In this document: positions 1 through 11,870 of the stretch, in pieces
Numbering within the stretch: the stretch's first letter is position 1
How the letters are laid out: each line of letters starts with the position of its first letter
Assembly: GCF_964355755.1 (NCBI RefSeq)
Contig: NC_092680.1
Coordinates: 10,519,001-10,583,000 of the forward strand
DNA length: 64,000 bases
Source: Antedon mediterranea
Taxonomy: Eukaryota; Echinodermata; Crinoidea; Comatulida; Antedonidae
Reading direction: 5' to 3'
Position numbers and translations under genes: made by a program
Notes under the pieces: generated by a model
The model's input: the letters and a program-made list of their open reading frames with translations, nothing else
The model's database searches: none
What the model was told of the DNA's origin: nothing

Positions 1-199
1 TATCTATCTCTCTCTCGCTGATCTATCTCTCTCTCGCTGATATATCTCTTTCTTGCTGATCTATCTCTCTCTCGCTGATCTATCCCTCTCGCTGATCTAT
101 CTCTATCTCGCTGATCTATCTCTATCACGCTGATCTATCTCTCTCTCGCTGATCTATCTCTCTCTCTCACTGATCTATCTCTCTCTCGCTGATCTATCT

Positions 200-1164
200 G
201 TGTCTCGCTGATCTATCTCTCTCTCTCTCTCGCTGATCTAACTCTCTTTCGCTGATCTATCTCTCTCTCGCTGATCTATCTGTGTCTCGCTGATCTATCT
301 CTCTCTCGCTGATCTATCTGTGTCTCGCTGATCTATCTCCCTCTCGCTGATCTATCTCTCTCTCGCTGATCTATCTCTCTCTCGCTGATCTATCTGTGTC
401 TCGCTGATATATCTCTCTCTCTCTCGCTGATCTATCTCTCTCTCGCTGATCTATCTCTCTCGCTGATCTATCTCTCTCTCGCTCATCTATCTCTCTCTCG
501 CTGATCTATCTCTCTGTCGCTGATCTATCTCTCTCTCGCTGATCTATATCTCTCTCGCTGATCTATCTCTCTCTCTCGCTGATCTATCTCTCTCTCGCTG
601 ATCTATCTATCTCTCTGTCGCTGATCTATCTCTCTCTCGCTGATCAATCTCTCTGTCGTTGATCTATCTCTCTCTCGCTGATCTGTCTCTCTGTCGCTGA
701 TCTATCTCTCTCTCGCTAATCTATCTCTCTGTCGCTGATCTATCTCTCTCTCGCTTATCTATCTCTTTCTCGCTGATCTATCTCTCTCTCGCTGATCTAT
801 CTCTTTCTCGCTGATCTATCTCTCTCTCGCTGATATATCTCTCTCTCGCTGATCTATCTCTCTCTCGCTGATCTATCTCTCTCTCGCTGATCTATCTCTA
901 TCTCGCTGATCTATCTCTCTCTCGCTGATCTATCTCTATCTCGCTGATCTATCTCTCTCTCGCTGATATATCTCTCTCTCTCTGATCTATCTCTCTCTCG
1001 CTGATCTATCTCTCTCTCTCGCTGATCTATCTCTCTCTCGCTGATCTATCTCTCTCTCGCTTATCTATCTCTCTCTCGCTGATCTATCTCTCTCTAGCTG
1101 ATTTATCTCCCTCTCGCTGATCTATCTCTCTCTCGCTGATCTATCCCTCTCTTGCTGATCTATC

Positions 1165-1211
<47 letters not shown>

Positions 1212-1300
1212 TCTATCTCTCTCTCGCTGATCTATCTCTCTCTCGTTGATCTATCTCTCTCTCTCGCTGATCTATCTCTCTCTCGCTGATCTCTCTCTCT
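200..1300 (+). repeat. Cassette block with J and H monomers, paralogous to 4.0-5.0 kb
   Basis: Ordered variants here are C (GATCTAACTCTCTTTC near 236), several B monomers, GCTCATC near 481, the J group (GTCGTTG at 655, then GATCTGTC, GCTAATC, GCTTATC) and H (TAGCTGATTT at 1095), followed by a 36-bp CT tract. The same order recurs at about 3970-5000 (C near 4013, J at 4383, H at 4800) at a shift of about 3.7 kb that drifts with indels. The first 200 bases are ordinary monomers with one TATCCCTCTC variant. Confidence 0.7.
1171..1206 (+). repeat. 36-bp pure CT tract
   Basis: An uninterrupted alternating TC run lies between an A at 1170 and the G of CGCTG at 1207. It sits downstream of the H monomer at 1095, which is the position where CT tracts expand in other cassettes. 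It is a perfect polypyrimidine mirror repeat. Confidence 0.9.
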
Positions 1301-1479
1301 CTCTCTCGCTGATCTATCTCTCTCTCGCTGATCTATCTCTCTCACGCTGATCTATCTCTCTCTCGCTGATCTATCTCTCTCTCTCTCTCTCTCGCTGATC
1401 TATCTCTCTCTCGCTGATCTATCTCTCTTTCTCGCTGATCTATCTCTCTCTCGCTGATCTATCTCTCTCTTGCTGATCT

Positions 1480-2620
1480 ATCCCTCTCTTGCTGATCTAT
1501 CTCTCTCTCGCTGATCTATCCCTCTCTCGCTGATCTATCTCTCTCTCGCTGATCTATCTGTGTCTTGCTGATCTATCTCTCTCTCGCTGATCTATCTGTG
1601 TCTCGCTGATCTATCTCTCTCTCGCTGATCTAACTCTCTCTCGCTGATCTATCTCTCTCTCTGGCTTATCTATCTCTCTCTCTGATCTATCTCTCTCTCG
1701 CTGATATCCATCTCTCTGTCGCTTATCTATCTCTCTCTCGCTTATCTATCTCTATCTCGCTGATCTATCTCTCTCTCGCTGATCTATCTCTCTCTCGCTG
1801 ATATATCTCTCTCTTGCTGATCTATCTCTCTCTCGCTGATCTATCTCTCTCGCTGATCTATCTCTATCTCGCTGATCTATCTCTCTCTCGCTGATCTATC
1901 TCTCTCTCGCTGATCTATCCCTCTCTCGCTGATATATCTCTCTCTCGCTGATCTATCTCTCTCTCGCTGATCTATCTCTCTCTCGCTGATCTATCGCTCT
2001 CTTGCTGATCTATCTCTCTCTCTCGCTGATCTATCTCTCTCTCGCGGATCTATCTCTCTCTCTCTCTGATCTATCTCTCTCTCGCTGATCTATCCCTCTC
2101 TCGCTGATCTATCTCTCTCTCGCTGATCTATCCCTCTCTTGCTGATCTATCTCTCTCTCGCTGATCTATCCCTCTCTCGCTGATCTATCTCTCTCTCGCT
2201 GATCTATCTGTGTCTTGCTGATCTATCTCTCTCTCGCTGATCTATCTGTGTCTCGCTGATCTATCTCTCTCTCGCTGATCTAACTCTCTCTCGCTGATCT
2301 ATCTCTCTCTCTCGCTGATCTATCTGTGTCTCTCTGATCTATCTTTCTCTCGCTGATATCCATCTCTCTGTCGCTTATCTATCTCTCTCTCGCTTATCTA
2401 TCTCTATCTCGCTGATCTATCTCTCTCTCGCTGATCTATCTCTCTCTCGCTGATATATCTCTCTCTTGCTGATCTATCTCTCTCTCGCTGATCTATCTCT
2501 CTCGCTGATCTATCTCTATCTCGCTGATCTATCTCTCTCTCGCTGATCTATCTCTCTCTCGCTGATCTATCCCTCTCTCGCTGATCTATCTCTCTCTCGC
2601 TGATCTATCTGTGTCTTGCT
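1480..2620 (+). repeat. About 652-bp tandem pair (E dyad 1)
   Basis: Two E monomers at 1703 and 2355 lie in similar cassettes with the order CCCTCTC, CTTGCTG, CTGTGTCTT, CTGTGTCTC, GATCTAAC, E, GCTTATC. The second E is preceded by ATCTTTCTCTCGC and the first by ATCTCTCTCTCGC, a difference seen in every dyad of the window. The first copy is slightly irregular (CTGGCTTATC near 1671). Confidence 0.75.
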
Positions 2621-3970
2621 GATCTATCTCTCTCTTGCTGATCTATCTCTCTCTCGCTTATCTATCTCTATCTCGCTGATCTATCTCTCTCTCGCTGATC
2701 TATCTCTCTCTCGCTGATATATCTCTCTCTTGCTGATCTATCTCTCTCTCGCTGATCTATCTCTCTCGCTGATCTATCTCTATCTCGCTGATCTATCTCT
2801 CTCTCGCTGATCTATCTCTATCTCGCTGATCTATCTCTCTCTCGCTGATCTATCTCTCTCTCGCTGATCTATCTCTCTCTCGCTGATCTATCTCTCCCTC
2901 TCACTGATCTATCTCCCTCTCGCTGATCTATCTCTCTCGCTGATCTATCTCTCTCTCGCTGATCTATCTCTCTCTTGCTGATCTATCTCTCTGTCGCTGA
3001 TCTGTCTCTCTCTCTCGCTGATCTATATCTCTCTCGCTGATCTCTCTCTCTCTCTCGCTGATCTATCTTTCTCTCGCTGATCTATCTCTCTCTCGCTGAT
3101 CTATCTCTTTCTCGCTGATCTATCTCTCCCTCTCGCTGATCTATCTCTCTCTCGCTGATCTATCTCTCTCGCTGATCTATCTCTCTCTCGCTCATCTATC
3201 TCTCTCTCGCTGATCTATCTCTCTGTCGCTGATCTATCTCTCTCTCGCTGATCTATATCTCTCTCGCTGATCTCTCTCTCTCGCTGATCTATCTCTCTCT
3301 CGCTGATATATCTCTCTCTCGCTGATCTATCTCTCTCTCGCTGATCTATCTCTCTCTTTCTCTCTCGCTGATCTATCTCTCTCTCGCTGATCTATCTCTC
3401 TCTCTCGCTGATCTATCTCTCTCTCGCTGATCTATCTCTCTCTCGCTGATCTATCTCTCTCTCGCTGATATATCTCTCTCTCGCTGATCTATCTCTCTCT
3501 CGCTGATCTATCTCTCTCTCGCTGATCTATCGCTCTCTCGCTGATCTATCTCTCTCTCTCGCTGATCTATCTCTCTCTCGCGGATCTATCTCTCTCTCTC
3601 TCTGATCTATCTCTCTCTCGCTGATCTATCCCTCTCTCCTCGATCTATCTCTCTCTTGCTGATCTATCCCTCTCTCGCTGATCTATCTCTCTCTCGCTGA
3701 TCTATCTGTGTCTTGCTGATCTATCTCTCTCTTGCTGATCTATCTGTGTCTCGCTGATCTATCTCTCTCTCGCTGATCTAACTCTCTCTCGCTGATCTAT
3801 CTCTCTCTCGCTGATCTATCTGTGTCTCTCTGATCTATCTCTCTCTCGCTGATATCCATCTCTCTGTCGCTTATCTATCTCTCTCTCGCTTATCTATCTC
3901 TATCTCGCTGATCTATCTCTTTCTCGCTGATCTATCTCTCTCTCACTGATCTATCTCTCTCTCTCGCTGA
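2620..3970 (+). repeat. Mixed higher-order block with one E cassette
   Basis: Ordinary monomers plus CTATCTCGC, GATATATC and CCCTCTCACTG variants run to about 3300. A G-to-E cassette follows: CGCGGATC near 3580, CCTCGATC near 3649, B monomers, GATCTAAC, and E at 3851 followed by two GCTTATC monomers. Parts resemble 24.8-25.2, 30.3-30.7, 50.1-50.5 and 55.5-55.9 kb. No non-satellite sequence is seen. Confidence 0.6.
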
Positions 3971-5000
3971 TCTATCTGTGTCTCGCTGATCTATCTCTCT
4001 CTCTCGCTGATCTAACTCTCCTTCGCTGATCTATCTCTCTCTCGCTGATCTATCTGTGTCTCGCTGATCTATCTCTCTCTCGCTGATCTATCTGTGTCTC
4101 GCTGATCTATCTCCCTCTCGCTGATCTATCTCTCTCTCGCTGATCTATCTCTCTCTCGCTGATCTATCTGTGTCTCGCTGATATATCTCTCTCTCGCTGA
4201 TCTATCTCTCTCTCGCTGATCTATCTCTCTCGCTGATCTATCTCTCTCGCTCATCTATCTCTCTCTCGCTGATCTATCTCTCTGTCGCTGATCTATCTCT
4301 CTCTCGCTGATCTATATCTCTCTCGCTGATCTATCTCTCTCTCTGTCACTGATCTATCTCTCTCTCGCTGATCAATCTCTCTGTCGTTGATCTATCTCTC
4401 TCTCGCTGATCTGTCTCTCTGTCGCTGATCTATCTCTCTCTCGCTAATCTATCTCTCTGTCGCTGATCTATCTCTCTCTCGCTTATCTATCTCTTTCTCA
4501 CTGATCTATCTCTCTCTCGCTGATCTATCTCTTTCTCGCTGATCTATCTCTCTATCGCTGATATATCTCTCTCTTGCTGATCTATCTCTCTCTCGCTGAT
4601 CTATCTCTCTCGCTGATCTATCTCTATCTCGCTGATTTATCTCTCTCTCGCTGATCTATCTCTATCTCGCTGATCTATCTCTCTCTCGCTGATCTATCTC
4701 TCTCTCTCTGATCTATCTCTCTCTCGCTGATCTATCTCTCTCTCGCTGATCTATCTCTCTCTCGCTGATCTATCTCTCTCTCGCTGATCTATCTCTCTCT
4801 AGCTGATTTATCTCCCTCTCGCTGATCTATCTCTCTCTCGCTGATCTATCTCTCTCTTGCTGATCTATCTCTCTCTCTCTCTCTTGCTGATCTATCTCTC
4901 TCTCTCGCTGATCTATCTCTCTCTCGTTGATCTATCTCTCTCTCTCGCTGATCTATCTCTCTCTCGCTGATCTCTCTCTCTCTCTCTCGCTGATCTATCT
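3970..5000 (+). repeat. Cassette block with J and H monomers, second copy
   Basis: This repeats the order of 200-1300: GATCTAACTCTCCTTC near 4013, B-A-B monomers, GCTCATC near 4251, J at 4383, then H at 4800. The same block occurs after the E monomers at 25124, 30641, 50429 and 55858, so it appears at least six times in the window. Differences are mainly CT indels. Confidence 0.7.
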
Positions 5001-8000
5001 CTCTCTCGCTGATCTATCTCTCTCACGCTGATCTATCTCTCTCTCGCTGATCTATCTCTCTCTTTCTCTCTCTCGCTGATCTATCTCTCTCTCGCTGATC
5101 TATCTCTCTTTCTCGCTGATCTATCTCTCTCTCGCTGATCTATCTCTCTCTCGCTGATCTATCTCTCTCTCGCTGATATATCTCTCTCTCGCTGATCTAT
5201 CTCTCTCTCGCTGATCTATCTCTCTCTCGCTGAAATATCGCTCTCTCGCTGATCTATCTCTCTCTCTCGCTGATCTATCTCTCTCTCGCGGATCTATCTC
5301 TCTCTCTGATCTATCTCTCTCTCGCTGATCTATCCCTCTCTCACTGATCTATCTCTCTCTCGCTGATCTATCCCTCTCTTGCTGATCTATCTCTCTCTCG
5401 CTGATCTATCCCTCTCTCGCTGATCTATCTCTCTCTCTCGCTGATCTATCTGTGTCTTGCTGATCTATCTCTCTCTCGCTGATCTATCTGTGTCTCGCTG
5501 ATCTATCTCTCTCTCGCTGATCTAACTCTCTCTCGCTGATCTATCTCTCTCTCGCTGATCTATCTGTGTCTCTCTGATCTATCTCTCTCTCGCTGATATC
5601 CATCTCTCTGTCGCTTATCTATCTCTCTCTCGCTTATCTATCTCTATCTCGCTGATCTATCTCTCTCTCGCTGATATATCTCTCTCTTGCTGATCTATCT
5701 CTCTCTCGCTGATCTATCTCTCTCTCTGATCTATCTCTATCTCGCTGATCTATCTCTCTCTCGCTGATCTATCTCTATCTCGCTGATCTATCTCTCTCTC
5801 GCTGATCTATCTCTCTCTCTCTGATCTATCTCTCTCTCGCTGATCTATCTCTCTCTCTCTCGCTGATATATCTCTCTCTCGCTGATCTATCTCTCTCTCG
5901 CTGATCTATCTCTCTCTCGCTGATCTATCTCTCTCTCGCTGATCTATCTCTCCCTCTCACTGATCTATCTCCCTCTCGCTGATCTATCTCTCTCTCGCTG
6001 ATCTATCTCTCTCTTGCTGATCTATCTCTCTCTTGCTGATCTATCTCTCTCTCTCTCGCTGATCTATCTCTCTCGCTGATCTATCTCTCTCTCTCTTGCT
6101 GATCTATCTCTCTCTCTCTCGCTGATCTATCTCTCTCTCGCGGATCTATCTCTCTCTCGCTGATATATCTCTCTCTTGCTGATCTATCTCTCTCTCGCTG
6201 ATCTATCTCTCTCTCGCTGATCTATCTCTATCTCGCTGATCTATCTCTCTCTCGCTGATCTATCTCTATCTCGCTGATCTATCTCTCTCTCGCTGATCTA
6301 TCTCTCTCTCTCTCTGATCTATCTCTCTCTCGCTGATCTATCTCTCTCTCTCTCGCTGATCTATCTCTCTCTCGCTGATCTATCTCTCTCTCGCTGATCT
6401 ATCTCTCTCTAGCTGATTTATCTCCCTCTCGCTGATCTATCTCTCTCTCGCTGATCTATCTCTCTCTTGCTGATCTATCTCTCTCTCTCTCTCTCTCTCT
6501 TTCGCTGATCTATCTCTCTCTCGCTGATCTATCTCTCTCTCGTTGATCTATCTCTCTCTCTCGCTGATCTATCTCTCTCTCGCTGATCTCTCTCTCTCTC
6601 TCTCTCTCGCTGATCTATCTCTCTCTCGCTGATCTATCTCTCTCACGCTGATCTATCTCTCTCTCGCTAATCTATCTCTCTCTCTCTCTCTCTCTCCCTG
6701 ATCTATCTCTCTCTCGCTGATCTATCTCTCTTTCTCGCTGATCTATCTCTCTCTCGCTGATCTATCTCTCTCTCGCTGATCTATCTCTCTCTCGCTGATA
6801 TATCTCTCTCCCGCTGATATATCTCTCTCTCGCTGATCTATCTCTCTCTCGCTGATCTATCTCTCTCTCGCTGATCTATCGCTCTCTCTCGCTGATCTAT
6901 CTCTCTCTCGCGGATCTATCTCTCTCTCTCTGATCTATCTCTCTCTCGCTGATCTATCCCTCTCTCGCTGATCTATCTCTCTCTCGCTGATCTATCCCTT
7001 TCTTGCTGATCTATCTCTCTCTCGCTGATCTATCCCTCTCTCGCTGATCTATCTCTCTGTCTCTCGCTGATCTATCTGTGTCTTGCTGATCTATCTCTCT
7101 CTCGCTGATCTATCTGTGTCTCGCTGATCTATCTCTCTCTCGCTGATCTAACTCTCTCTCGCTGATCTATCTCTCTCTCGCTGATCTATCTGTGTCTCTC
7201 TAATCTATATCTCTTTCGCTGATATCCATCTCTCTGTCGCTTATCTATCTCTCTCTCGCTTATCTATCTCTATCTCGCTGATCTATCTCTCTCTCTCGCT
7301 GATCTATCTCTCTTTCGCTGATCTATCTCTCTGTCGCTGATCTATCTCTCTCTCGCTGATCTATTTCTCTGTCGTTGATCTATCTCTCTCTCGCTGATCT
7401 GTCTCTCTGTCGCTGATCTATCTCTCTCTCACTAATCTATCTCTCTGTCGCTGATCTATCTCTCTCTCGCTTATCTATCTCTTTCTCGCTGATCTATCTC
7501 TCTCTTGCTGATCTATCTCTCTCTTGCTGATCTATCTCTCTCTCTCGCTGATCTATCTCTCTCTCGCTGATCTATCTCTCTCTCGCTGATCTATCTCTCT
7601 CTCGCTAATCTATCTCTCTCTCGCTGATCTATCTCACCCTCTCACTGATCTATCTCCCTCTCGCTGATCTATCTCTCTCTCGCTGATCTATCTCTCTCTT
7701 GCTGATCTATCTCTCTCTTGCTGATCTATCTCTCTCTCTCGCTGATCTATCTCTCTCTCTCTTGCTGATCTATCTCTCTCTCTCTCTCGCTGATCTATCT
7801 CTTTCTCTCTCGCTGATCTATCTCTCTCTCTCGCTGATCTATATCTCTCTCGCTGATCTATCTCTCTCTCTCTCTCTCTCTCTCTGATCTATCTCTCTCT
7901 CGCTTATCTATCCCTCTCTCGCTGATCTATCTCTCTCTCGCTGATCTATCCCTCTCTCCTCGATCTATCTCTCTCTCGCTGATCTATCCCTCTCTCGCTG

Positions 8001-9200
8001 ATCTATCTTTCTCTCGCTGATCTATCTGTGTCTTGCTGATCTATCTCTCTCTCGCTGATCTATCTGTGTCTTGCTGATCTATCTCTCTCTTGCTGATCTA
8101 TCTGTGTCTCGCTGATCTATCTCTCTCTCGCTGATCTAACTCTCTCTCGCTGATCTATCTCTCTCTCTCGCTGATCTATCTGTGTCTCTCTGATCTATCT
8201 CTCTCTCGCTGATATCCATCTCTCTGTCGCTTATCTATCTCTCTCTCGCTTATCTATCTCTCTCTCGCTGATCTATCTCTTTCTCGCTGATCTATCTCTC
8301 TCTCGCTGATATATCTCTTTCTTGCTGATCTATCTCTCTCTCGTTGATCTATCTCTCTCGCTGATCTATCTCTATCTCGCTGATCTATCTCTATCTCGCT
8401 GATCTATCTCTTTCTCGCTGATCTATCTCTCTCTCACTGATCTATCTCTCTCTCTCGCTGATCTATCTGTGTCTCGCTGATCTATCTCTCTCTCTCGCTG
8501 ATCTAACTCTCTTTCGCTGATCTATCTCTCTCTCGCTGATCTATCTGTGTCTCGCTGATCTATCTCTCTCTCGCTGATCTATCTGTGTCTCGCTGATCTA
8601 TCTCCCTCTCGCTGATCTATCTCTCTCTCGCTGATCTATCTCTCTCTCGCTGATCTATCTGTGTCTCGCTGATATATCTCTTTCTCTCTCTCGCTGATCT
8701 ATCTCTCTCTCGCTGATCTATCTCTCTCGCTGATCTATCTCTCTCTCGCTCATCTATCTCTCTCTCGCTGATCTATCTCTCTGTCGCTGATCTATCTCTC
8801 TCTCGCTGATCTATATCTCTCTCGCTGATCTATCTCTCTTTCGCTGACCTATCTCTCTGTCGCTGATCTATCTCTCTCTCGCTGATCTATTTCTCTGTCG
8901 TTGATCTATCTCTCTCTCGCTGATCTGTCTCTCTGTCGCTGATCTATCTCTCTCTCGCAAATCTATCTCTCTGTCGCTGATCTATCTCTCTCTCGCTTTT
9001 CTATCTCTTTCTCGCTGATCTATCTCTCTCTCGCTGATCTATCTCTCTCTCGCTGATCTATCTCTCTATCGCTGATATATCTCTCTCTTGCTGATCTATC
9101 TCTCTCTCGCTGATCTATCTCTCTCTCGCTGATCTATCTCTATCTCGCTGATCTATCTCTCTCTCGCTGATCTATCTCTATCTCGCTGATCTATCTCTCT
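5000..9200 (+). repeat. Mixed higher-order blocks with E at 5595, 7221 and 8211
   Basis: This stretch holds G-to-E cassettes ending at 5595 and 7221, a shorter one at 8211, an H monomer at 6410 followed by a 26-bp pyrimidine tract (6478-6503), and J monomers at 7371 and 8898. E at 7221 belongs to the subfamily preceded by CTCTCTAATCTATATC, also at 35669, 45587 and 58920. Spacing is irregular (1,744, 1,626 and 990 bp), so no clean tandem unit is claimed. Confidence 0.6.
7218..7238 (+). repeat. E monomer, AATCTATATC subfamily
   Basis: GATATCCATCTCTCTGTC is preceded by CTCTCTAATCTATATC in place of CTCTCTGATCTATC. The same prefix occurs before 35669 and 58920 and, with one change, before 45587. 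These four are each followed closely by a J group and form a separate lineage from the dyad members. Confidence 0.75.
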
Positions 9201-9723
9201 CTCGCTGATCTATCTCTCTGTCGTTGATCTATCTCTCTCTCGCTGATCTGTCTCTCTGTCGCTGATCTATCTCTCTCTCGCTAATCTATCTCTCTCTCGC
9301 TGATCTATCTCTCTCTCGCTTATCTATCTCTTTCTCGCTGATCTATCTCTCTCTCGCTGATCTATCTCTTTCTCGCTGATCTATCTCTCTCTCGCTGATA
9401 TATCTCTCTCTCGCTGATCTATCTCTCTCTCGCTGATCTATCTCTCTCTCGCTGATCTATCTCTATCTCGCTGATCTATCTCTCTCTCGCTGATCTATCT
9501 CTATCTCGCTGATCTATCTCTCTCTCGCTGATCTATCTCTCTCTCTCTGATCTATCTCTCTCTCGCTGATCTATCTCTCTCTCTCGCTGATCTATCTCTC
9601 TCTCGCTGATCTATCTCTCTCTCGCTTATCTATCTCTCTCTCGCTGATCTATCTCTCTCTAGCTGATTTATCTCCCTCTCGCTGATCTATCTCTCTCTCG
9701 CTGATCTATCTCTCTCTTGCTGA

Positions 9724-9768
<45 letters not shown>

Positions 9769-10200
9769 TATATCTCTCTCTCGCTGATCTATCTCTCTCT
9801 CGCTGATATATCTCTCTCTCGCTGATCTATCTCTCTCTCGCTGATCTATCTCTCTCTCGCTGATCTATCTCTATCTCGCTGATCTATCTCTCTCTCGCTG
9901 ATCTATCTCTATCTCGCTGATCTATCTCTCTCTCGCTGATCTATCTCTCTCTTGCTGATCTATCTCTCTCTCTCGCTGATCTATCTCTCTCTCGCTGATC
10001 TATCTCTCTCTCGCTGATCTATCTCTCTCGCTGATCTATCTCTCTCTCGCTGATCTATCTCTCTCTAGCTGATTTATCTCCCTCTCGCTGATCTGTCTCT
10101 CTCTTGCTGATCTATCTCTCTCTCGCTGATCTATCCCTCTCTCGCTGATCTATCTATCTCTCGCTGATCTATCTGTGTCTCGCTGATCTATCTCTCTCTC
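9200..10200 (+). repeat. J-H block with two H monomers
   Basis: J lies at 9220 with GATCTGTC and GCTAATC following. H monomers lie at 9660 and 10066, and a 36-bp CT tract follows the first. The second H is followed by GATCTGTCTCTCTCTTG, a pairing seen again after the H at 11764 (shift 1,698 bp), so part of this stretch is duplicated there. There is no E monomer from 8211 to 14308. Confidence 0.6.
9728..9763 (+). repeat. 36-bp pure CT tract
   Basis: An alternating TC run lies between the A of CTAT at 9727 and the G of CGCTG at 9764, downstream of the H monomer at 9660. It holds the same cassette position as the tracts at 1171, 15504, 27700 and 52994. Confidence 0.9.
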
Positions 10201-11210
10201 GCTGATCTATCGCTCTCTCGCTGATTTATCTCTCTCTCGCTGATCTATCGCTCTCTCGCTGATCTATCTCTCTCTCGCTGATCTATCTCTCTCTCGCTGA
10301 TCTGTCTCTCTCTCGCTGATCTATCCCTCTCTCGCTGATCTATCTCTATCTCTCTCGCTGATCTATCTGTGTCTCGCTGATCTATCTCTCTCTCGCTGAT
10401 CTATCTGTGTCTCGCTGATCTATCTCCCTCTCGCTGATCTATCTCTCTCCCGCTGATCTATCTCTCTCTCGCTGATCTGTCTCTCTCTCGCTGATCTATC
10501 GCTCTCTCGCTGATCTATCTCTCTCTCGCTGATCTATCTCTCTCTCGCTGATCTGTCTCTCTCTCGCTGATCTATCCCTCTCTCGCTGATCTATCTCTAT
10601 CTCTCTCGCTGATCTATCTGTGTCTCGCTGATCTATCTCTCTCTCGCTGATCTATCTGTGTCTCGCTGATCTATCTCCCTCTCGCTGATCTATCTCTCTC
10701 CCGCTGATCTATCTCTCTCGCTGATCTATCTGTGTCTCGCTGATATATCTCTCTATCTCTCGCTGATCTATCTCTCTCGCTGATCTATCTCTATCTCGCT
10801 GATCTATCTGTGTCTCGCTGATCTATCTCCCTCTCGCTGATCTATCTCTCTCCCGCTGATCTATCTCTCTCTCGCTGATCTATCTCTCTCTCGCTGATCT
10901 ATCGCTCTCTCGCTGATCTATCTCTCTCTCGCTGATCTATCTCTCTCTCGCTGATCTGTCTCTCTCTCGCTGATCTATCCCTCTCTCGCTGATCTATCTC
11001 TATCTCTCTCGCTGATCTATCTGTGTCTCGCTGATCTATCTCTCTCTCGCTGATCTATCTGTGTCTCGCTGATCTATCTCCCTCTCGCTGATCTATCTCT
11101 CTCCCGCTGATCTATCTCTCTCGCTGATCTATCTGTGTCTCGCTGATATATCTCTCTATCTCTCGCTGATCTATCTCTCTCGCTGATCTATCTCTATCTC
11201 GCTGATCTAT
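10200..11210 (+). repeat. Nested 251-bp and 403-bp tandem repeats
   Basis: The rare variant CTCCCGCTG (CCC starting at 10449, 10700, 10852 and 11103) gives spacings of 251, 152 and 251 bp, that is, a 403-bp unit (10449 to 10852, 10700 to 11103) holding a 251-bp sub-repeat. The 251-bp part reads in order GATCTGTC, ATCCCTCTC, CTATCTCTCTCGC, CTGTGTCTC, A, CTGTGTCTC, CTCCCTCTC. The two 403-bp copies show one substitution that I could see (GATCTGTC versus GATCTATC). This variant group is not seen elsewhere in the window, so the amplification looks local and recent. Confidence 0.8.
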
Positions 11211-11831
11211 CTCTCTGTCGCTGATCTATCTCTCTCTCTCGCTGATCTATATCTCTCTCGCTGATCTATCTCTCTCTCTCGCTGATCTATCTCTCTCTCT
11301 CACTGATCTATCTATCTCTCTGTCACTGATCTATCTCTCTCTCGCTGATCTATCTCTCTCTCGCTGATCTATCTCTCTCTCGCTGATCTGTCTCTCTGTC
11401 GCTGATCTATCTCTCTCTCGCTAATCTATCTCTCTGTCGCTGATCTATCTCTCTCTCGCTTATCTATCTCTCTCTCGCTGATCTATCTCTCTCTCGCTGA
11501 TATATCTCTCTCTCTCGCTGATCTATCTCTCTCTCGCTGATATATCTCTCTCTCTCTCGCTGATCTATCTCTCTCTCGCTGATCTATCTCTATCTCGCTG
11601 ATCTATCTCTCTCTCGCTGATCTATCTCTCTCTCGCTGATCTATCTCTCTCTCGCTGATCTATATCTCTCTCGCTGATCTATCTCTCTCTCGCTGATCTA
11701 TCTCTCTCTCGCTGATCTATCTCTCTCGCTGATCTATCTCTCTCTCGCTGATCTATCTCTCTCTAGCTGATTTATCTCTCTCTCGCTGATCTGTCTCTCT
11801 CTTGCTGATCTATCTCTCTCTCGCTGATCTA

Positions 11832-11862
<31 letters not shown>

Positions 11863-11870
11863 TTTATCTC
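11210..11870 (+). repeat. J-like and H monomers without a clear tandem unit
   Basis: GATCTGTCTCTCTGTCGC lies near 11387 with GCTAATC and GCTTATC after it, and an H variant lies at 11764 (TAGCTGATTTATCTCTC, lacking the CCC of other H monomers). The rest is ordinary monomers. It links the 403-bp repeat to the 961-bp tandem. Confidence 0.6.

Noticed and set aside
7699-7887. Open reading frame of 62 codons on the + strand, starting at TTG
   Set aside because: The peptide is only the satellite read in two frames (repeats of LIYLSLSL and ADLSLSL). It stays open because CT-length changes happen to skip the frame with TGA. There is no ATG, ribosome-binding context, domain or codon signal, and neighbouring copies of the same monomers are closed.
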